DNA of 64,000 nt from Halanaerobiales bacterium (GTDB lineage: Bacteria > Bacillota > Halanaerobiia > Halanaerobiales > Halanaerobiaceae), in assembly GCA_016278485.1 (NCBI GenBank), contig JADQBT010000001.1, forward strand, positions 1 to 64,000, read 5' to 3'. Below, piece by piece: positions 45,772 to 55,725 of the stretch. Position 1 is the stretch's first letter. Every line of letters starts with the position of its first letter. The notes beneath the pieces are model-generated. The model made no database searches. It was not told where the DNA came from and was given only the letters and a program-made list of their open reading frames with translations. The translations under genes and the position numbers were made by a program.

Positions 45772-47390
45772 TAATTGGTGCCTCAATTGGAAATTGTGTT
45801 CATGTAGGTGGGGTTAGTAATTTTTTGCAACTGGCCCGGCAGAGAGGTTATCAAACAAAATTTCTGGGACCCGCGGTTAAGATAGATTATTTACTTGATG
45901 CTGTACAAGAAAGTGAACCAGAGGTGGTAGCTGTAGGCTACCGCCTTACTCCAGAGACGGCAGAAAGGGTCTTAAACAAACTAAAGGATAGTGTAGAAGA
46001 AAGAGGGTTAACAAAATTTAAATATATTTTTGGAGGAACCCTGCCGGTTGCTAATGTAGCGAAAAAGGTAGGGCTTTTTGATGTAGTTTTCAGTGGAGAA
46101 GAAACACTTGCAGAAATTATTGCTTTTCTTGATGGAAAAGAACCTGAGCAGATTGCAGAAAATTATGCAGATAATTTATTAGATAGAATTGCAGATAAAA
46201 AACCATATCCACTAATTAGACATCATTATGGTCAGCCGACTATGGAGGCTACCCTGTCAGGTATTAAAAAAATTGCTAAAAGTAAAGTTGTTGATATTAT
46301 TTCGCTTGGTCCAGATCAAAATGCACAGGAGTCATTTTTTAGACCAGCCGAAATGAATGAAACGGAAAAAGGAGCAGGTGGAGTACCAATCAGGACAGCA
46401 AAAGATTTGCAAAATCTTTATAAAGCTAGTCGTTATGGGAACTTTCCGCTTTTAAGAAGTTATAGTGGGACAAGAGATGTTTTTAAAATGGCTAAATTAT
46501 TAATTGAAACAATAAATAATGCCTGGGCTGCAGTACCATTATCCTGGTATAATGAATTAGATGGGCGAGGTCCACGCGATCTTTTAACTGGCATAAAAGA
46601 GAATCAGGAGTTAATGAGATGGCATGGAAAAAATAATATTCCAGTTGAGGTAAATGAAGCTCATCATTGGAGTTTGCGTGATGCCCATGATACAATAGCA
46701 GTGGCAATGGCTTATCTAGGCGCTTACAACGCCAAAAAAATGGGAGTTAAAGATTTTATTGCACAATATATGTTTAATAATCCTGCTCAGACTTCTGGGC
46801 CAATGGATCTGGCAAAAATGCTGGCCAAAAAAGAGTTAATTGAGAGTCTGGTTGATAAAGAATTTAAAGTATATACTCAGGTTAGGGCAGGACTTGCTAG
46901 TTTTCCGCTAGATCTTGATCGAGCAAAAGGTCAACTTGCATATGCAACATTTCTGGGTATGGCACTTGAGCCTGATTTAGTACATGTGGTGGGTTTTTCA
47001 GAAGCTGACCATGCAGCACGAGCAGGAGATGTAATAGAAAGTTGTAAAATCGCCAGTCAAGTTATATATAATTCTATTGCAGGTTATCCGGATTTTCTTA
47101 AAGATCAAACGATACAGAAACGCAAAGATCAATTGTTAGAAGAAGCAGATATTTTATTAGAAGCAATTAAGAACTTAGGGTCTCCGCAAGAGAGCGACTC
47201 ATTGGCTAGCCCGGAAGTTCTTGCTAGAGCTATTAAAAGTGGTTTGCTTGATGCTCCTCATCTGCAAGGAAATCAAGTTGCTGCTGGTAAGCTTGAAACT
47301 AAAATGGTTAATGGTGCTTGTTATGCATATGATTTTAGTAAAGATAAGGTTTTAACAGAATCAGCAAGAATAATTCAATTGAGTAATTAA
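45759..47390 (+). CDS. Cobalamin-binding protein with glutamate-mutase-like barrel domain
   Basis: The 543-residue protein starts with a B12-binding Rossmann domain (residues 1-140). The family pattern D-x-H-x-x-G is present as CVHVGG at 13-18, so His15, the expected cobalt ligand, is kept while the aspartate is replaced by cysteine. The S-x-L position is YRL at 61-63 and the GG pair is at 92-93, at standard distances. Residues 160-540 resemble the catalytic barrel of glutamate mutase E and related aminomutases (NEAHHWSLRDAHD, MFNNPAQTSGPMDLAKML). It may rearrange the carbon skeleton or amino group of a substrate linked to the overlapping opine-type dehydrogenase. The reaction is unknown, and annotation as methionine synthase would be wrong. 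Confidence 0.8.
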   Translation: MEKLIIGASIGNCVHVGGVSNFLQLARQRGYQTKFLGPAVKIDYLLDAVQESEPEVVAVGYRLTPETAERVLNKLKDSVEERGLTKFKYIFGGTLPVANVAKKVGLFDVVFSGEETLAEIIAFLDGKEPEQIAENYADNLLDRIADKKPYPLIRHHYGQPTMEATLSGIKKIAKSKVVDIISLGPDQNAQESFFRPAEMNETEKGAGGVPIRTAKDLQNLYKASRYGNFPLLRSYSGTRDVFKMAKLLIETINNAWAAVPLSWYNELDGRGPRDLLTGIKENQELMRWHGKNNIPVEVNEAHHWSLRDAHDTIAVAMAYLGAYNAKKMGVKDFIAQYMFNNPAQTSGPMDLAKMLAKKELIESLVDKEFKVYTQVRAGLASFPLDLDRAKGQLAYATFLGMALEPDLVHVVGFSEADHAARAGDVIESCKIASQVIYNSIAGYPDFLKDQTIQKRKDQLLEEADILLEAIKNLGSPQESDSLASPEVLARAIKSGLLDAPHLQGNQVAAGKLETKMVNGACYAYDFSKDKVLTESARIIQLSN

Positions 47391-47406
47391 TGTCAGGAGG
47401 AATTTT

Positions 47407-48897
47407 ATGAGTAGCGCCTTGGCAATTTTGGCTGCAATTTTATATATCATACCATATTTTAAACCGGATTTATTTTTAATTAGTTTCTTTTCTTTTTTAC
47501 CGTTACTATTTGCCTTAGAGGGAGAAGAAGGAAAACGAACATTCTTTTTTGGTTGGTTGATGGGAATCGGTATTTTGGCTGGTACAGGTTATTGGTTATA
47601 TTTTCCTCTGGCCGATTTTAGTGATCTTTCTATGTCAGTCGTTTTTTTAATACTTTTTACCACTATAATTATTGGTGGCCTTTACTTTGGACTATGGTCT
47701 CTAATTCATAATTTTATGCAGCCTAAGCATAGTTTTAGCCCATTTATTTTTGCTTTTTCCTGGACAGGATTTGAATTTATCCGATATTATTGGCTAAATA
47801 TTTATCCGTTTGGATATCTTGGTTATAGTCAATTTCGGAATAAATGGGTATTACAATTTGCTTCTTATGGAGGCGTTTTATTAGTTTCTTTTGTAGTAGC
47901 CTTGGTGGCTGGTTATTTATTTAAAATAATTAAAAAAAATTCCATGAAGAGAATGGTGCCACTTCTAATTTTAATTTTGGTAATAGCGATAGTAGGAAAC
48001 CTACCGAGCAAAGTAGACGGGAATAATTATTTAAAAGTAGGTATTATTCCGACTGAATTCAATCAGGAAGATAAGTGGCGTCCCGAATTTGTGAATCAAA
48101 TTGTCGAAAAAATTGGCAATGCAGCAGATCAACTCACTGGTGCTGATTTAATAATAACACCGGAAACCTCACTTACTTTTGATCTGATCAAAAATGAATT
48201 TTACCGGGAGATGTTTTTTAATAAAATTGAAAAGGTAGATAGTTATTTAGTAGTTGGTAGTCGTGCTATCAAAGATGGTGATTCTGATAGGAAAGAGTAT
48301 AATAGTAATTTTTTGCTAGCACCTGGAGGAAAAGTTATAGATCGCTATGATAAACAAAAACCTTTAATCTTTGGAGAATATATTCCCTTTGCAAATTTTG
48401 TAGAAAGATTAACCGGTTATGCAATAATTCCTATATTTCCAGGTGATTCGGATTTAATCTTTTCCACTCAACGTTTTAGTTGGTTGAATTTAATTTGTTC
48501 AGAGATTTTAGACCCAGTCTCAAAAAAGGTTGCTAAAAATTATCAGTTTATTGCTAATCAATCAAATGAAGCATGGTTTGGAGATGCAAATTTACAAATA
48601 CAGATGTGGGGAGTCTCGGTTTTTAGAGCTGTGGAAAGCAGGAAGTCTGTTGTTAGAGCAGGTAATCAGGCTATTTCTGGTTATATTTCTCCCTTAGGAA
48701 ATGAGATAGTAATGCAGCAAGATAATAACTCTCCCTTCATGGTAAATATTATTTTAAATCAGAAAACAACCTTTTACCAGAGGAAGGGAGAATTAATTGG
48801 AATTATCATTACTCTTCTAGCATTATTGATTTTTATTATTAAATTTATTCTTTATCTGCGCAAGCTTTTAATTAATTCTGCATCAGGATCAATGTAG
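47407..48897 (+). CDS. lnt: Apolipoprotein N-acyltransferase
   Basis: The 496-residue membrane enzyme adds the third acyl chain to lipoproteins. Six or so N-terminal helices precede a nitrilase-like domain starting near residue 210, and one helix ends the protein. The catalytic triad can be placed: glutamate in TPETSLTF, lysine in DKQKPLIFGEYIPF, and cysteine in NLICSEIL. Lnt is typical of bacteria with an outer membrane and rare in classical monoderm Firmicutes. It follows the cobalamin gene by 16 bases with AGGAGG, so it seems to share that transcript. Its end overlaps rqcH on the other strand by 46 bases. Confidence 0.9.
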   Translation: MSSALAILAAILYIIPYFKPDLFLISFFSFLPLLFALEGEEGKRTFFFGWLMGIGILAGTGYWLYFPLADFSDLSMSVVFLILFTTIIIGGLYFGLWSLIHNFMQPKHSFSPFIFAFSWTGFEFIRYYWLNIYPFGYLGYSQFRNKWVLQFASYGGVLLVSFVVALVAGYLFKIIKKNSMKRMVPLLILILVIAIVGNLPSKVDGNNYLKVGIIPTEFNQEDKWRPEFVNQIVEKIGNAADQLTGADLIITPETSLTFDLIKNEFYREMFFNKIEKVDSYLVVGSRAIKDGDSDRKEYNSNFLLAPGGKVIDRYDKQKPLIFGEYIPFANFVERLTGYAIIPIFPGDSDLIFSTQRFSWLNLICSEILDPVSKKVAKNYQFIANQSNEAWFGDANLQIQMWGVSVFRAVESRKSVVRAGNQAISGYISPLGNEIVMQQDNNSPFMVNIILNQKTTFYQRKGELIGIIITLLALLIFIIKFILYLRKLLINSASGSM

Positions 48898-50603
48898 ATT
48901 GTTTGATATTCATCATAATAAACCAAACCAGGTTTAGCACCTTTTGGTTTATTTACATTAGCTACTTCAGTAAAATCAACTGGTACATTGGTCGATTCCC
49001 TTGCATTACTAAAATAGGCTGCTAAGGTGGCTGCTTCTTTTAAAGTTGAGTCTGGTACTGGTTGATCAGTATCCCGACGTATTATAACATGGGAACCAGC
49101 AATTTCTTTAGTATGGAGCCAAATATCAGCTTGATTTGCTATTTTTTTGGTGAGTCGATCATTTTGACGGTTGTTTCTACCTACAAGAATTTGATAATCA
49201 TCTGAAGAAATAAATTTGTAAGGCGGAAGAGCTTTAGTCTTACCTTTTCTACCTTTTTTATTTTTACGCTGTTTTTTCTTAAGATAACCCTCGTCATTTA
49301 ACTCTTCTCTAATTTCCGATAAATCTTCAGTAGTTTCAGCCTGGCTTAGGTTTAATTTAACTTGATCAAGATAACGTTCTTCATGCCGTAATTTTCTAAT
49401 CTCTCTCTTTAAGTGGGCAACACTCTTTTTTGCTTTGCTATATTTTTTATAATATTTTTGTGCATTATCTGATGGTGATAATTTAGGATCAAGCGTGATT
49501 TTTAATTCTTTACCTTCATTATAGTAATCAGGTAGGATAGCTTTTTTCATGCCACGCTTTAGCTGATATATATTGGCTGTAATAATTTCGCCTTTTTTCT
49601 TGTATTTTTCAGCTTGCTGGCTATCTTTAAGTTTTGCCCGTAACTTTTTTTGTTTTTTATTATTTTTACCCAAGTATTTATTTACAACAGAAAGCAATTC
49701 ATTTTTTTCTTTTCGTAAAACCTTTGTTTTGATCTCATGGATATAATAATAATCTAACATAGGACCGGTGGAAGAATAATTGATAGTCTTTTCCGGAGAT
49801 CTATGTTGGAGCGGAAAGGGAGAGATATATGTAATTTCTCCATCTTCATCAATTCCCATACTAGGCGTGAAATCACCCTCGCTAACTTTCTGAAAAAGCC
49901 TGACAAAACTGTCGCGCAAATTGTTTTTTTCTGCTTGCTCTAATTCGTCGTAATTTGCTTTAGGATCTATTTTTGCTCGGTCAACAATTTCTTTGGCTGT
50001 ATAAGGACCAATGCCCTGGAAATTATACATAATTGCTCGAAAAGAATCATCAGCAAAATTAAGCGGTATATATCTGAAAAAATTATCTTTATTTACGACA
50101 AGAGGATTAATTTTGTCTTGTGCAGGTGGATATTTATATTTAGAACCAGGATAAAGCTGCCTCTCACTACTAACTTTTTCTGTAATTCTATGCATAGCAT
50201 CAAGTACATTTTTTTGTTCATCAATTAAAATAACATTACTATATCTGCCCATTATTTCGAGAATCAGGGTAAATTTTTCACCACGTTTTTCAATATCTAT
50301 CTCTAATAAACGCTCATAATCAGGTTGTCTTATCTCTTGTATATATCCATTAGTTAAATATTTTCTAAGTAACATACAAAAATCAGGCGGATAAGGTGGA
50401 TTTTCATAATTTAACTCTGTCAGATGTACTCTTGCACCATTGGCTGAAATTGAGACTGCCATTGCAAGATTTTCTCCAGTCTGTCTTAAATTGATTTTCA
50501 TTAAAGACTTATTAATCTGATAAACCTTATCAATTCTTGCACCAATAATTTTATTTGTTAGATCATGTTTTACCGCTGATAATAATACTCCATCAACTGA
50601 CAT
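48852..50603 (-). CDS. rqcH: Ribosome quality control protein RqcH (NFACT family)
   Basis: The 583-residue protein binds obstructed 50S subunits and drives alanine tailing of stalled chains. The NFACT-N domain begins VDGVLL, a long coiled-coil middle (residues 280-410) follows, and the NFACT-R domain with DIWLHTKEIAGSHVII ends it. The DR motif of the first domain appears as ER in PDYERLLE, a conservative change. Older annotation as fibronectin-binding protein is likely wrong. ATG at 50603 is preferred, seven bases from AAGGAG, over TTG at 50606. It converges on and overlaps lnt. Confidence 0.92.
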   Translation of the reverse strand: MSVDGVLLSAVKHDLTNKIIGARIDKVYQINKSLMKINLRQTGENLAMAVSISANGARVHLTELNYENPPYPPDFCMLLRKYLTNGYIQEIRQPDYERLLEIDIEKRGEKFTLILEIMGRYSNVILIDEQKNVLDAMHRITEKVSSERQLYPGSKYKYPPAQDKINPLVVNKDNFFRYIPLNFADDSFRAIMYNFQGIGPYTAKEIVDRAKIDPKANYDELEQAEKNNLRDSFVRLFQKVSEGDFTPSMGIDEDGEITYISPFPLQHRSPEKTINYSSTGPMLDYYYIHEIKTKVLRKEKNELLSVVNKYLGKNNKKQKKLRAKLKDSQQAEKYKKKGEIITANIYQLKRGMKKAILPDYYNEGKELKITLDPKLSPSDNAQKYYKKYSKAKKSVAHLKREIRKLRHEERYLDQVKLNLSQAETTEDLSEIREELNDEGYLKKKQRKNKKGRKGKTKALPPYKFISSDDYQILVGRNNRQNDRLTKKIANQADIWLHTKEIAGSHVIIRRDTDQPVPDSTLKEAATLAAYFSNARESTNVPVDFTEVANVNKPKGAKPGLVYYDEYQTIYIDPDAELIKSLRR

Positions 50604-50636
50604 CAAATCACTCCTTAAGTATTCTTCTATTTTATA

Positions 50637-50665
50637 AGTATAAAAGAATAATTACTCCACGTCAA
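50637..50665 (-). promoter_or_regulatory. Sigma-A type promoter of rqcH
   Basis: On the minus strand TTGACG (50665-50660) and TATACT (50642-50637) are 17 bases apart, 34 bases before the start codon. Confidence 0.7.
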
Positions 50666-50678
50666 TTTTGAGTTATGA

Positions 50679-50706
50679 TTGTCATTTCTGCTGCATAGCA
50701 TATTAT
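50679..50706 (+). promoter_or_regulatory. Promoter of the P-type ATPase
   Basis: TTGTCA (50679-50684) and TATTAT (50701-50706) are 16 bases apart; the start codon is 26 bases downstream. It is divergent from the rqcH promoter. Confidence 0.5.
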
Positions 50707-50731
50707 AAACAGGCAGTAGGGAGGGAAAAGG

Positions 50732-53329
50732 ATGGAGGAATCTTATTATCAGGTTTCTGAAGAGAGTCTAAAAAAAGAATTTTCTTCTGATTTAGAGGAA
50801 GGTTTAAGTAAACGTGAAGCTAGAAAGAGATTAAAAAGTCACGGTTTAAACCAATTAACAATGACAAGTGGTAAAAATATTTTTAGTATATTCATGGGAC
50901 AATTCAAAGATTTTATGATCATAGTATTATTAATTGCCACAATTGTGTCATTTTTATTAGGTGAAATAACTGATGGGATTGCCATTTTCACTATTATTTT
51001 ACTAAATGCAGTGCTTGGTTTTGTACAGGAATATAGGGCAGAGAGATCATTAGCTGCACTAAAAGAACTTGCAGCTCCTCAGGCGACAGTTATTAGGGAT
51101 GGAATTCCAGAAGAAATTCCAGCTGCTGAGTTGGTCATAGGAGATTTAATCAGTATTAAAGCTGGAGACCGTGTACCTGCAGATATTAGGTTAATTGAAG
51201 ATAGTGATATTTCTGTGGATGAGTCATTACTGACGGGTGAGTCAGAACCTGTAGCAAAAACCGGGGAAAGATTGTTTACACGTGAACTTTCTTTAGCTCG
51301 TCAATCAAACATGCTTTTCATGGGAACAACTGTGATGCGTGGCCAGGCAAGAGGAGTAGTCGTTCGAACTGGCAGTGCAACAGAGATGGGCAAGATCGCA
51401 GAGATGTTGGATGAGGATAATAGTAGAAAAACACCCTTACAGAAAAAATTGGCTTATTTAGGTAAATGGTTGGTCTTTATCAGCATCATCATCACAATTC
51501 TTATTGTAGTTACTGGAATTTTAAAAGGAAGATCGACATACCAAATGTTTATGGCAGGTGTTAGTCTAGCCGTTGCAGCAATACCAGAAGGACTACCCGC
51601 TGTAGTTACACTTTCTCTGGCTGCAGGTGTGCAAAAAATGATTAAAGAAAATGCAATAGTTAGAAAATTGCCTGCTGTAGAGACACTTGGTTCAGCTACA
51701 GTAATCTGTACAGATAAAACAGGAACATTAACCCAAAACAGGATGCAGATTGAAAGAATCTTTGTTAACCGTAAAATTAGGAAATTTTCATTTGAAGATA
51801 AGTCAGTTAGTAAATATATGAAAAAGCTATTTAAAATTGGCTTTTTAAGTAATCAGGCTGAGTTTAGGCCAGTACAAAATAAGAATCCCTGGCAGAGAAT
51901 GAAGGAATACTTTAAAGATAGCAAAGAATTTAAATTAAATGGAGATCCAACTGATAAAGCTTTTATTGAGGGAGCATATCAGATTGGCTTGACTAAAAAT
52001 GATATTGATAAAGAATTTAAATTACTAAAGTTAAATGAATTTACTTCAGAAAGAAAAATTATATCATCATTAGTTATTAATAATAATAATAAAAAGAAAT
52101 ATCTTTTTGCAAAAGGTGCTCCCGAAGAAATAATAGATAGAAGTAGTAGAGTTGAAGATAGTAGTGGTATAAAACAGTTTACAGATGATTATCGAGAAGA
52201 AATTAAACAAGTTGCAGAAAATATGGCGACACGTGCATTGCGTGTCATTGCCGTAGCTTATAAACCTGTTAAAAGTAATAGTGAAACCTATCCTGATGAA
52301 GAGAGATTAATATTTTTAGGTTTAGTTGGTCTATCTGATCCACCACGTGCAGGGGTGAAGGAAGCTGTTGCTACCTGTCTAAATGCTGGTATTAGACCAA
52401 TTATGGTAACAGGTGATCATAAATTAACTGCTGAAGTAATTGGTAGAAAACTAGGTATTAAAGAAATACATTCCCGAGTAACACCGGCTGATAAATTAAA
52501 ATTAGTTGAAAAATTACAGAGTGAAAATGAGATTGTGGCAATGACAGGTGATGGTATAAATGATGCACCAGCTATTAAAAGAGCTGATATAGGAATTGCT
52601 ATGGGTGATGAAGGAACAGATGTTGCTAGAGAATCAGCTTCAATTGTATTGGCAGATGACAACTTCACTACCATTGTTAGTGCTGTAAAACAAGGTAGAA
52701 TTATTTATAGTAATATTAGAAAGTTTATTCGTTATTTGCTTTCTTGTAATATTGGTGAATTATTAGCAATCTTTTTGGGAGTAGTTCTTGATCTTCCCTT
52801 ACCACTACTGCCAATTCAAATTTTATTTGTTAATCTTGTAACTGATGGACTGCCTGCACTAGCACTTGGCGTTGGCAGTGGTGATGATAGTGTGATGTTA
52901 AAAAAACCACGTCCGGTTGATGAGACAATTTTTTCAGGCATGAAAAGTTCCATTATTTTGCAAGGTGGATTAATTGGTCTAAGTACAATTTTGGTCTTTT
53001 TATTGTTTATTTTTAAGTTTGATAGTGGTCTTTTAACTGCTCGTACAGCAGCATTTGTAACACTAGTAATGTCTCAGTTGTTTTTTGTTTTTAGTTGCCA
53101 ATCAGAAGAAAAAAGCTTTCTAGAGAATCTCTTGGAAGCTGATTTTTGGCTTCTATTATCTGTAATAAGTTCTTTCCTACTATTACTAGCAGTCTTAGAA
53201 TTTAATTGGTTACAGAGCTTTTTCTACACTGTTCCGCTAACAATTAGAGAATGGGCGCTAATTATAGTTTTTGCCATTATGCCTACATTTATCGGAGATA
53301 TAACGTCTCAACCCTTGTCAAACAAGTAA
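50732..53329 (+). CDS. Cation-transporting P-type ATPase (calcium type)
   Basis: The 865-residue pump is of the P2A type. In order: cytoplasmic N-terminal domain, actuator loop LTGESEPV near residue 167, helix 4 with the PEGLP ion site, the phosphorylated aspartate in DKTGTLTQN near 330, the nucleotide-binding KGAPEEI, the hinge [10 protein letters not shown] near 610 and helix 6 with NLVTDGLPA. The PEGLP and N..TD residues are those of calcium pumps, although sodium or manganese transport cannot be ruled out. No C-terminal regulatory tail is seen. It probably exports calcium and is monocistronic. Confidence 0.93.
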   Translation: MEESYYQVSEESLKKEFSSDLEEGLSKREARKRLKSHGLNQLTMTSGKNIFSIFMGQFKDFMIIVLLIATIVSFLLGEITDGIAIFTIILLNAVLGFVQEYRAERSLAALKELAAPQATVIRDGIPEEIPAAELVIGDLISIKAGDRVPADIRLIEDSDISVDESLLTGESEPVAKTGERLFTRELSLARQSNMLFMGTTVMRGQARGVVVRTGSATEMGKIAEMLDEDNSRKTPLQKKLAYLGKWLVFISIIITILIVVTGILKGRSTYQMFMAGVSLAVAAIPEGLPAVVTLSLAAGVQKMIKENAIVRKLPAVETLGSATVICTDKTGTLTQNRMQIERIFVNRKIRKFSFEDKSVSKYMKKLFKIGFLSNQAEFRPVQNKNPWQRMKEYFKDSKEFKLNGDPTDKAFIEGAYQIGLTKNDIDKEFKLLKLNEFTSERKIISSLVINNNNKKKYLFAKGAPEEIIDRSSRVEDSSGIKQFTDDYREEIKQVAENMATRALRVIAVAYKPVKSNSETYPDEERLIFLGLVGLSDPPRAGVKEAVATCLNAGIRPIMVTGDHKLTAEVIGRKLGIKEIHSRVTPADKLKLVEKLQSENEIVAMTGDGINDAPAIKRADIGIAMGDEGTDVARESASIVLADDNFTTIVSAVKQGRIIYSNIRKFIRYLLSCNIGELLAIFLGVVLDLPLPLLPIQILFVNLVTDGLPALALGVGSGDDSVMLKKPRPVDETIFSGMKSSIILQGGLIGLSTILVFLLFIFKFDSGLLTARTAAFVTLVMSQLFFVFSCQSEEKSFLENLLEADFWLLLSVISSFLLLLAVLEFNWLQSFFYTVPLTIREWALIIVFAIMPTFIGDITSQPLSNK

Positions 53330-53343
53330 TGCTATGATATTAT
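53315..53343 (+). promoter_or_regulatory. Promoter of the remA-gmk-rpoZ-coaBC unit
   Basis: TTGTCA (53315-53320) and TATTAT (53338-53343) are 17 bases apart. The -35 lies in the last codons of the ATPase gene. remA starts 53 bases downstream. Confidence 0.5.
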
Positions 53344-53395
53344 AATTAAAATAGTCAATAAAATAATTAATACATAAAGTGTTACAGGAGGTTAT

Positions 53396-53650
53396 ATGTT
53401 AATGAAAGTTAATCTAATAAATATTGGATTTGGAAATATTGTAGCAGCAAATAGGGTGATTGCCGTTGTCAGTCCTGAATCGGCTCCAATCAAAAGAATT
53501 ATTCAGGAAGCGCGGGAGAGAAGTATGCTAATTGATGCCACATATGGTAGAAGAACAAGGGCTGTTATTATTACAGATAGTGATCATGTAGTCCTTTCTG
53601 CTATTCAGCCAGAAACAGTATCCCATCGCCTTGACGATGATAAAGAATAA
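53396..53650 (+). CDS. remA: RemA/DUF370 family DNA-binding regulator
   Basis: The 84-residue protein is RemA: NIGFGNIV near the start, [15 protein letters not shown] in the middle and [13 protein letters not shown] near residue 50 are family signatures. In Bacillus it activates matrix genes and forms DNA-wrapping rings. Here, as in most Firmicutes, it precedes gmk and rpoZ; its targets in this organism are unknown. CAGGAGG precedes the ATG. Confidence 0.95.
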   Translation: MLMKVNLINIGFGNIVAANRVIAVVSPESAPIKRIIQEARERSMLIDATYGRRTRAVIITDSDHVVLSAIQPETVSHRLDDDKE

Positions 53651-53669
53651 GGGGAAAGGGGCTGTTTTT

Positions 53670-54257
53670 ATGGCTGATGGTATTCTTTTTGTCCTTTCAG
53701 GACCTTCAGGTGTGGGAAAGGGTACAGTACTAGATAAATTGCTTGAAGATTATCATGATGTAAAGTATTCTATATCCGCGACTACACGGGCTCCACGCGC
53801 AGGTGAAGTAGATGGAGAGGATTATTTTTTTAAAACAACTGAACAGTTTCAAAAAATTGAGGCAGAGAATGGATTTATTGAAAGTGCTCTTGTTCATAAT
53901 AACTATTATGGGACTCCCAAAGAATATGTTGATCAGACATTAGCTAAGGGAGAAGATATTATTCTAGAGATTGATATTCAGGGAGCAAGACAGGTTAGAA
54001 AAGCTTATCCAGATGCGATCTATATTTTTTTAGTTCCTCCATCTTTAGAAGAACTGGGCAATAGGTTAGATCGAAGAGGTTCGGAAACTCCTGAATCCAA
54101 GAAGATAAGATTGGGCAATGCTCAACTGGAACTAAAAGAGGTTCATAAATATGATTATGAAATACTCAATGATGAACTAGAACGCACAGTTAAAAGATTA
54201 AAAGAGATAATTAGCAAAGAAAAAGAAGCTAGAAATAAAAGGAGGAAACAAAATTGA
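53670..54257 (+). CDS. gmk: Guanylate kinase
   Basis: The 195-residue kinase converts GMP to GDP. The P-loop is GPSGVGKGT near residue 10, followed by SATTRAPRAGEVDGEDYFF for GMP binding. ATG at 53670 is chosen because relatives start just before the P-loop and AAGGGGAAAGGGG precedes it; an upstream ATG at 53631 inside remA would add an unlikely tail. Its TGA overlaps the rpoZ TTG. Confidence 0.96.
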   Translation: MADGILFVLSGPSGVGKGTVLDKLLEDYHDVKYSISATTRAPRAGEVDGEDYFFKTTEQFQKIEAENGFIESALVHNNYYGTPKEYVDQTLAKGEDIILEIDIQGARQVRKAYPDAIYIFLVPPSLEELGNRLDRRGSETPESKKIRLGNAQLELKEVHKYDYEILNDELERTVKRLKEIISKEKEARNKRRKQN

Positions 54258-54469
54258 TTACAGATCCATCTGCTGATATGATGCATGACAAAGCGGATAG
54301 CCTTTATACTATTGTTATACTTGCTGCAAGACGGGCTAGGAATTTAAATTTAGATGGCGATGATATTCTCGATAGCTACAAAAATAGAAAACCAGTCTCT
54401 AAAAGTTTAGAAGAAATAATAGCTGGTAAATTAAAATATGAAAAGAAAAGTAAAAACACACTAAAATAG
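54254..54469 (+). CDS. rpoZ: RNA polymerase omega subunit
   Basis: The 71-residue protein matches omega: TIVILAARRARNL is the conserved helix that contacts beta-prime, followed by KPVSKSLEEI. It begins at TTG (54254), seven bases after GGAGGAA and overlapping the gmk stop, so it is translationally coupled. Confidence 0.92.
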   Translation: MITDPSADMMHDKADSLYTIVILAARRARNLNLDGDDILDSYKNRKPVSKSLEEIIAGKLKYEKKSKNTLK

Positions 54470-54478
54470 GTGGTCCAT

Positions 54479-55672
54479 ATGGAAGCTAAAAAGGAAAAAA
54501 ATATTGTCTTAGGGATAACTGGTGGCATTGCTGCTTATAAAATGGTTGAGTTGGCTAGCCGTTTAACAAAGGCTGGTCATAATGTATTTCCTATCATGAC
54601 AGATTCAGCTCAAAAGTTTGTTGGGCCAGTAACTTTTCGATCAATAACACATAATTCAGTTGAAAGTGATCTTTTCACACCACCAGCTCACCATGATGTA
54701 AAACATATTTCTTTAGCTGATCGGGCTGATCTCTTTATAGTCGGGCCTGCTACTGCAAATTTCATTGGCAAGTTAGCAAATGGGATAGCTGATGATCTGT
54801 TGAGTACAGTTATCATGGCAACTAAAGCACCAGTTTTACTTGCCCCTTCAATGAATGTACATATGCTAAATAATCCGATTGTACAGGATAATATGGATTA
54901 TCTTACTGAAAAAGGTTATCATTTAATTACGCCGGGAGCTGGTTATTTAGCCTGTGGTTATGAAGGACAAGGTAGATTACCAGAACCTGTCGAACTGTTA
55001 GAACATATAAATTATCATTTAACTGATAAAGATTTAGTTGGTCTGAAAATATTAATTTCAGCTGGACCAACTAGAGAAAAAATTGATCCTGTTAGATTTA
55101 TTACTAATTATTCAAGTGGTAAAATGGGTTTTGCACTTGCTAGAGAAGCAGTCAATAGAGGGGCCGATGTAACATTAGTCTCAGGTCCTGTAAATTTGGA
55201 TAAACCACTAGGTGTCAATTTAATTAAAGTTGATTCTGCTTTAGAAATGGCTGATACCATATTTAACATATCTTCTGCACAAGATATTATTATTATGGCT
55301 GCTGCTGTTGCTGATTATAGGCCATCCCAATATTCTAAACAGAAAATCAAAAAGAGCATCTCGGAAATGAAGGCTTTAGAACTGACTGCAACAACTGATA
55401 TCTTGGCCCAATTAGGTAAGCAGAAAGAAAAAGACCAATTATTAGTCGGTTTCGCAGCCGAGAGTGAGAATCTGATGAAGAATGCTGAAGCTAAATTAAA
55501 AAATAAGAATTTAGATTACATAGTTGCAAATGATATTACTAGTTCAGAAACAGGTTTTATGAGTGATCTAAATCAGGTGACTATTATCAGTAAAGATGAA
55601 AAATTAGAATTTGAAAAAATGAGCAAACAGGCAACAGCCCGCCAGATTTTCAACTGCATAATTAAAAGCTAA
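54479..55672 (+). CDS. coaBC: Bifunctional phosphopantothenoylcysteine decarboxylase/synthetase
   Basis: The 397-residue enzyme makes 4'-phosphopantetheine in coenzyme A synthesis. The N-terminal flavin-dependent CoaC half has GITGGIAAYK, the PSMNVHM motif near residue 124 and the ACGYEGQGRLPEP flap. The CoaB half starts near residue 190 (ISAGPTREKIDPVRFI) and carries the NYSSGKMG motif. ATG at 54479 follows AGGTGG; GTG at 54470 overlaps that site. Confidence 0.96.
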   Translation: MEAKKEKNIVLGITGGIAAYKMVELASRLTKAGHNVFPIMTDSAQKFVGPVTFRSITHNSVESDLFTPPAHHDVKHISLADRADLFIVGPATANFIGKLANGIADDLLSTVIMATKAPVLLAPSMNVHMLNNPIVQDNMDYLTEKGYHLITPGAGYLACGYEGQGRLPEPVELLEHINYHLTDKDLVGLKILISAGPTREKIDPVRFITNYSSGKMGFALAREAVNRGADVTLVSGPVNLDKPLGVNLIKVDSALEMADTIFNISSAQDIIIMAAAVADYRPSQYSKQKIKKSISEMKALELTATTDILAQLGKQKEKDQLLVGFAAESENLMKNAEAKLKNKNLDYIVANDITSSETGFMSDLNQVTIISKDEKLEFEKMSKQATARQIFNCIIKS

Positions 55673-55696
55673 TATGGATAAATTGTATATAATTAA

Positions 55697-55725
55697 TTGA
55701 CAATTATGTTAAAAACATATATAAT
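55697..55725 (+). promoter_or_regulatory. Consensus sigma-A promoter of the ABC importer
   Basis: TTGACA (55697-55702) and TATAAT (55720-55725) are both perfect and 17 bases apart, the strongest promoter in the window. The solute-binding protein starts 125 bases downstream; no clear structure was seen in that leader. Confidence 0.85.

Noticed and set aside
45759-47390. Reading the cobalamin protein as methionine synthase
   Set aside because: There is no homocysteine or methyltetrahydrofolate domain; the second domain looks like a mutase barrel.
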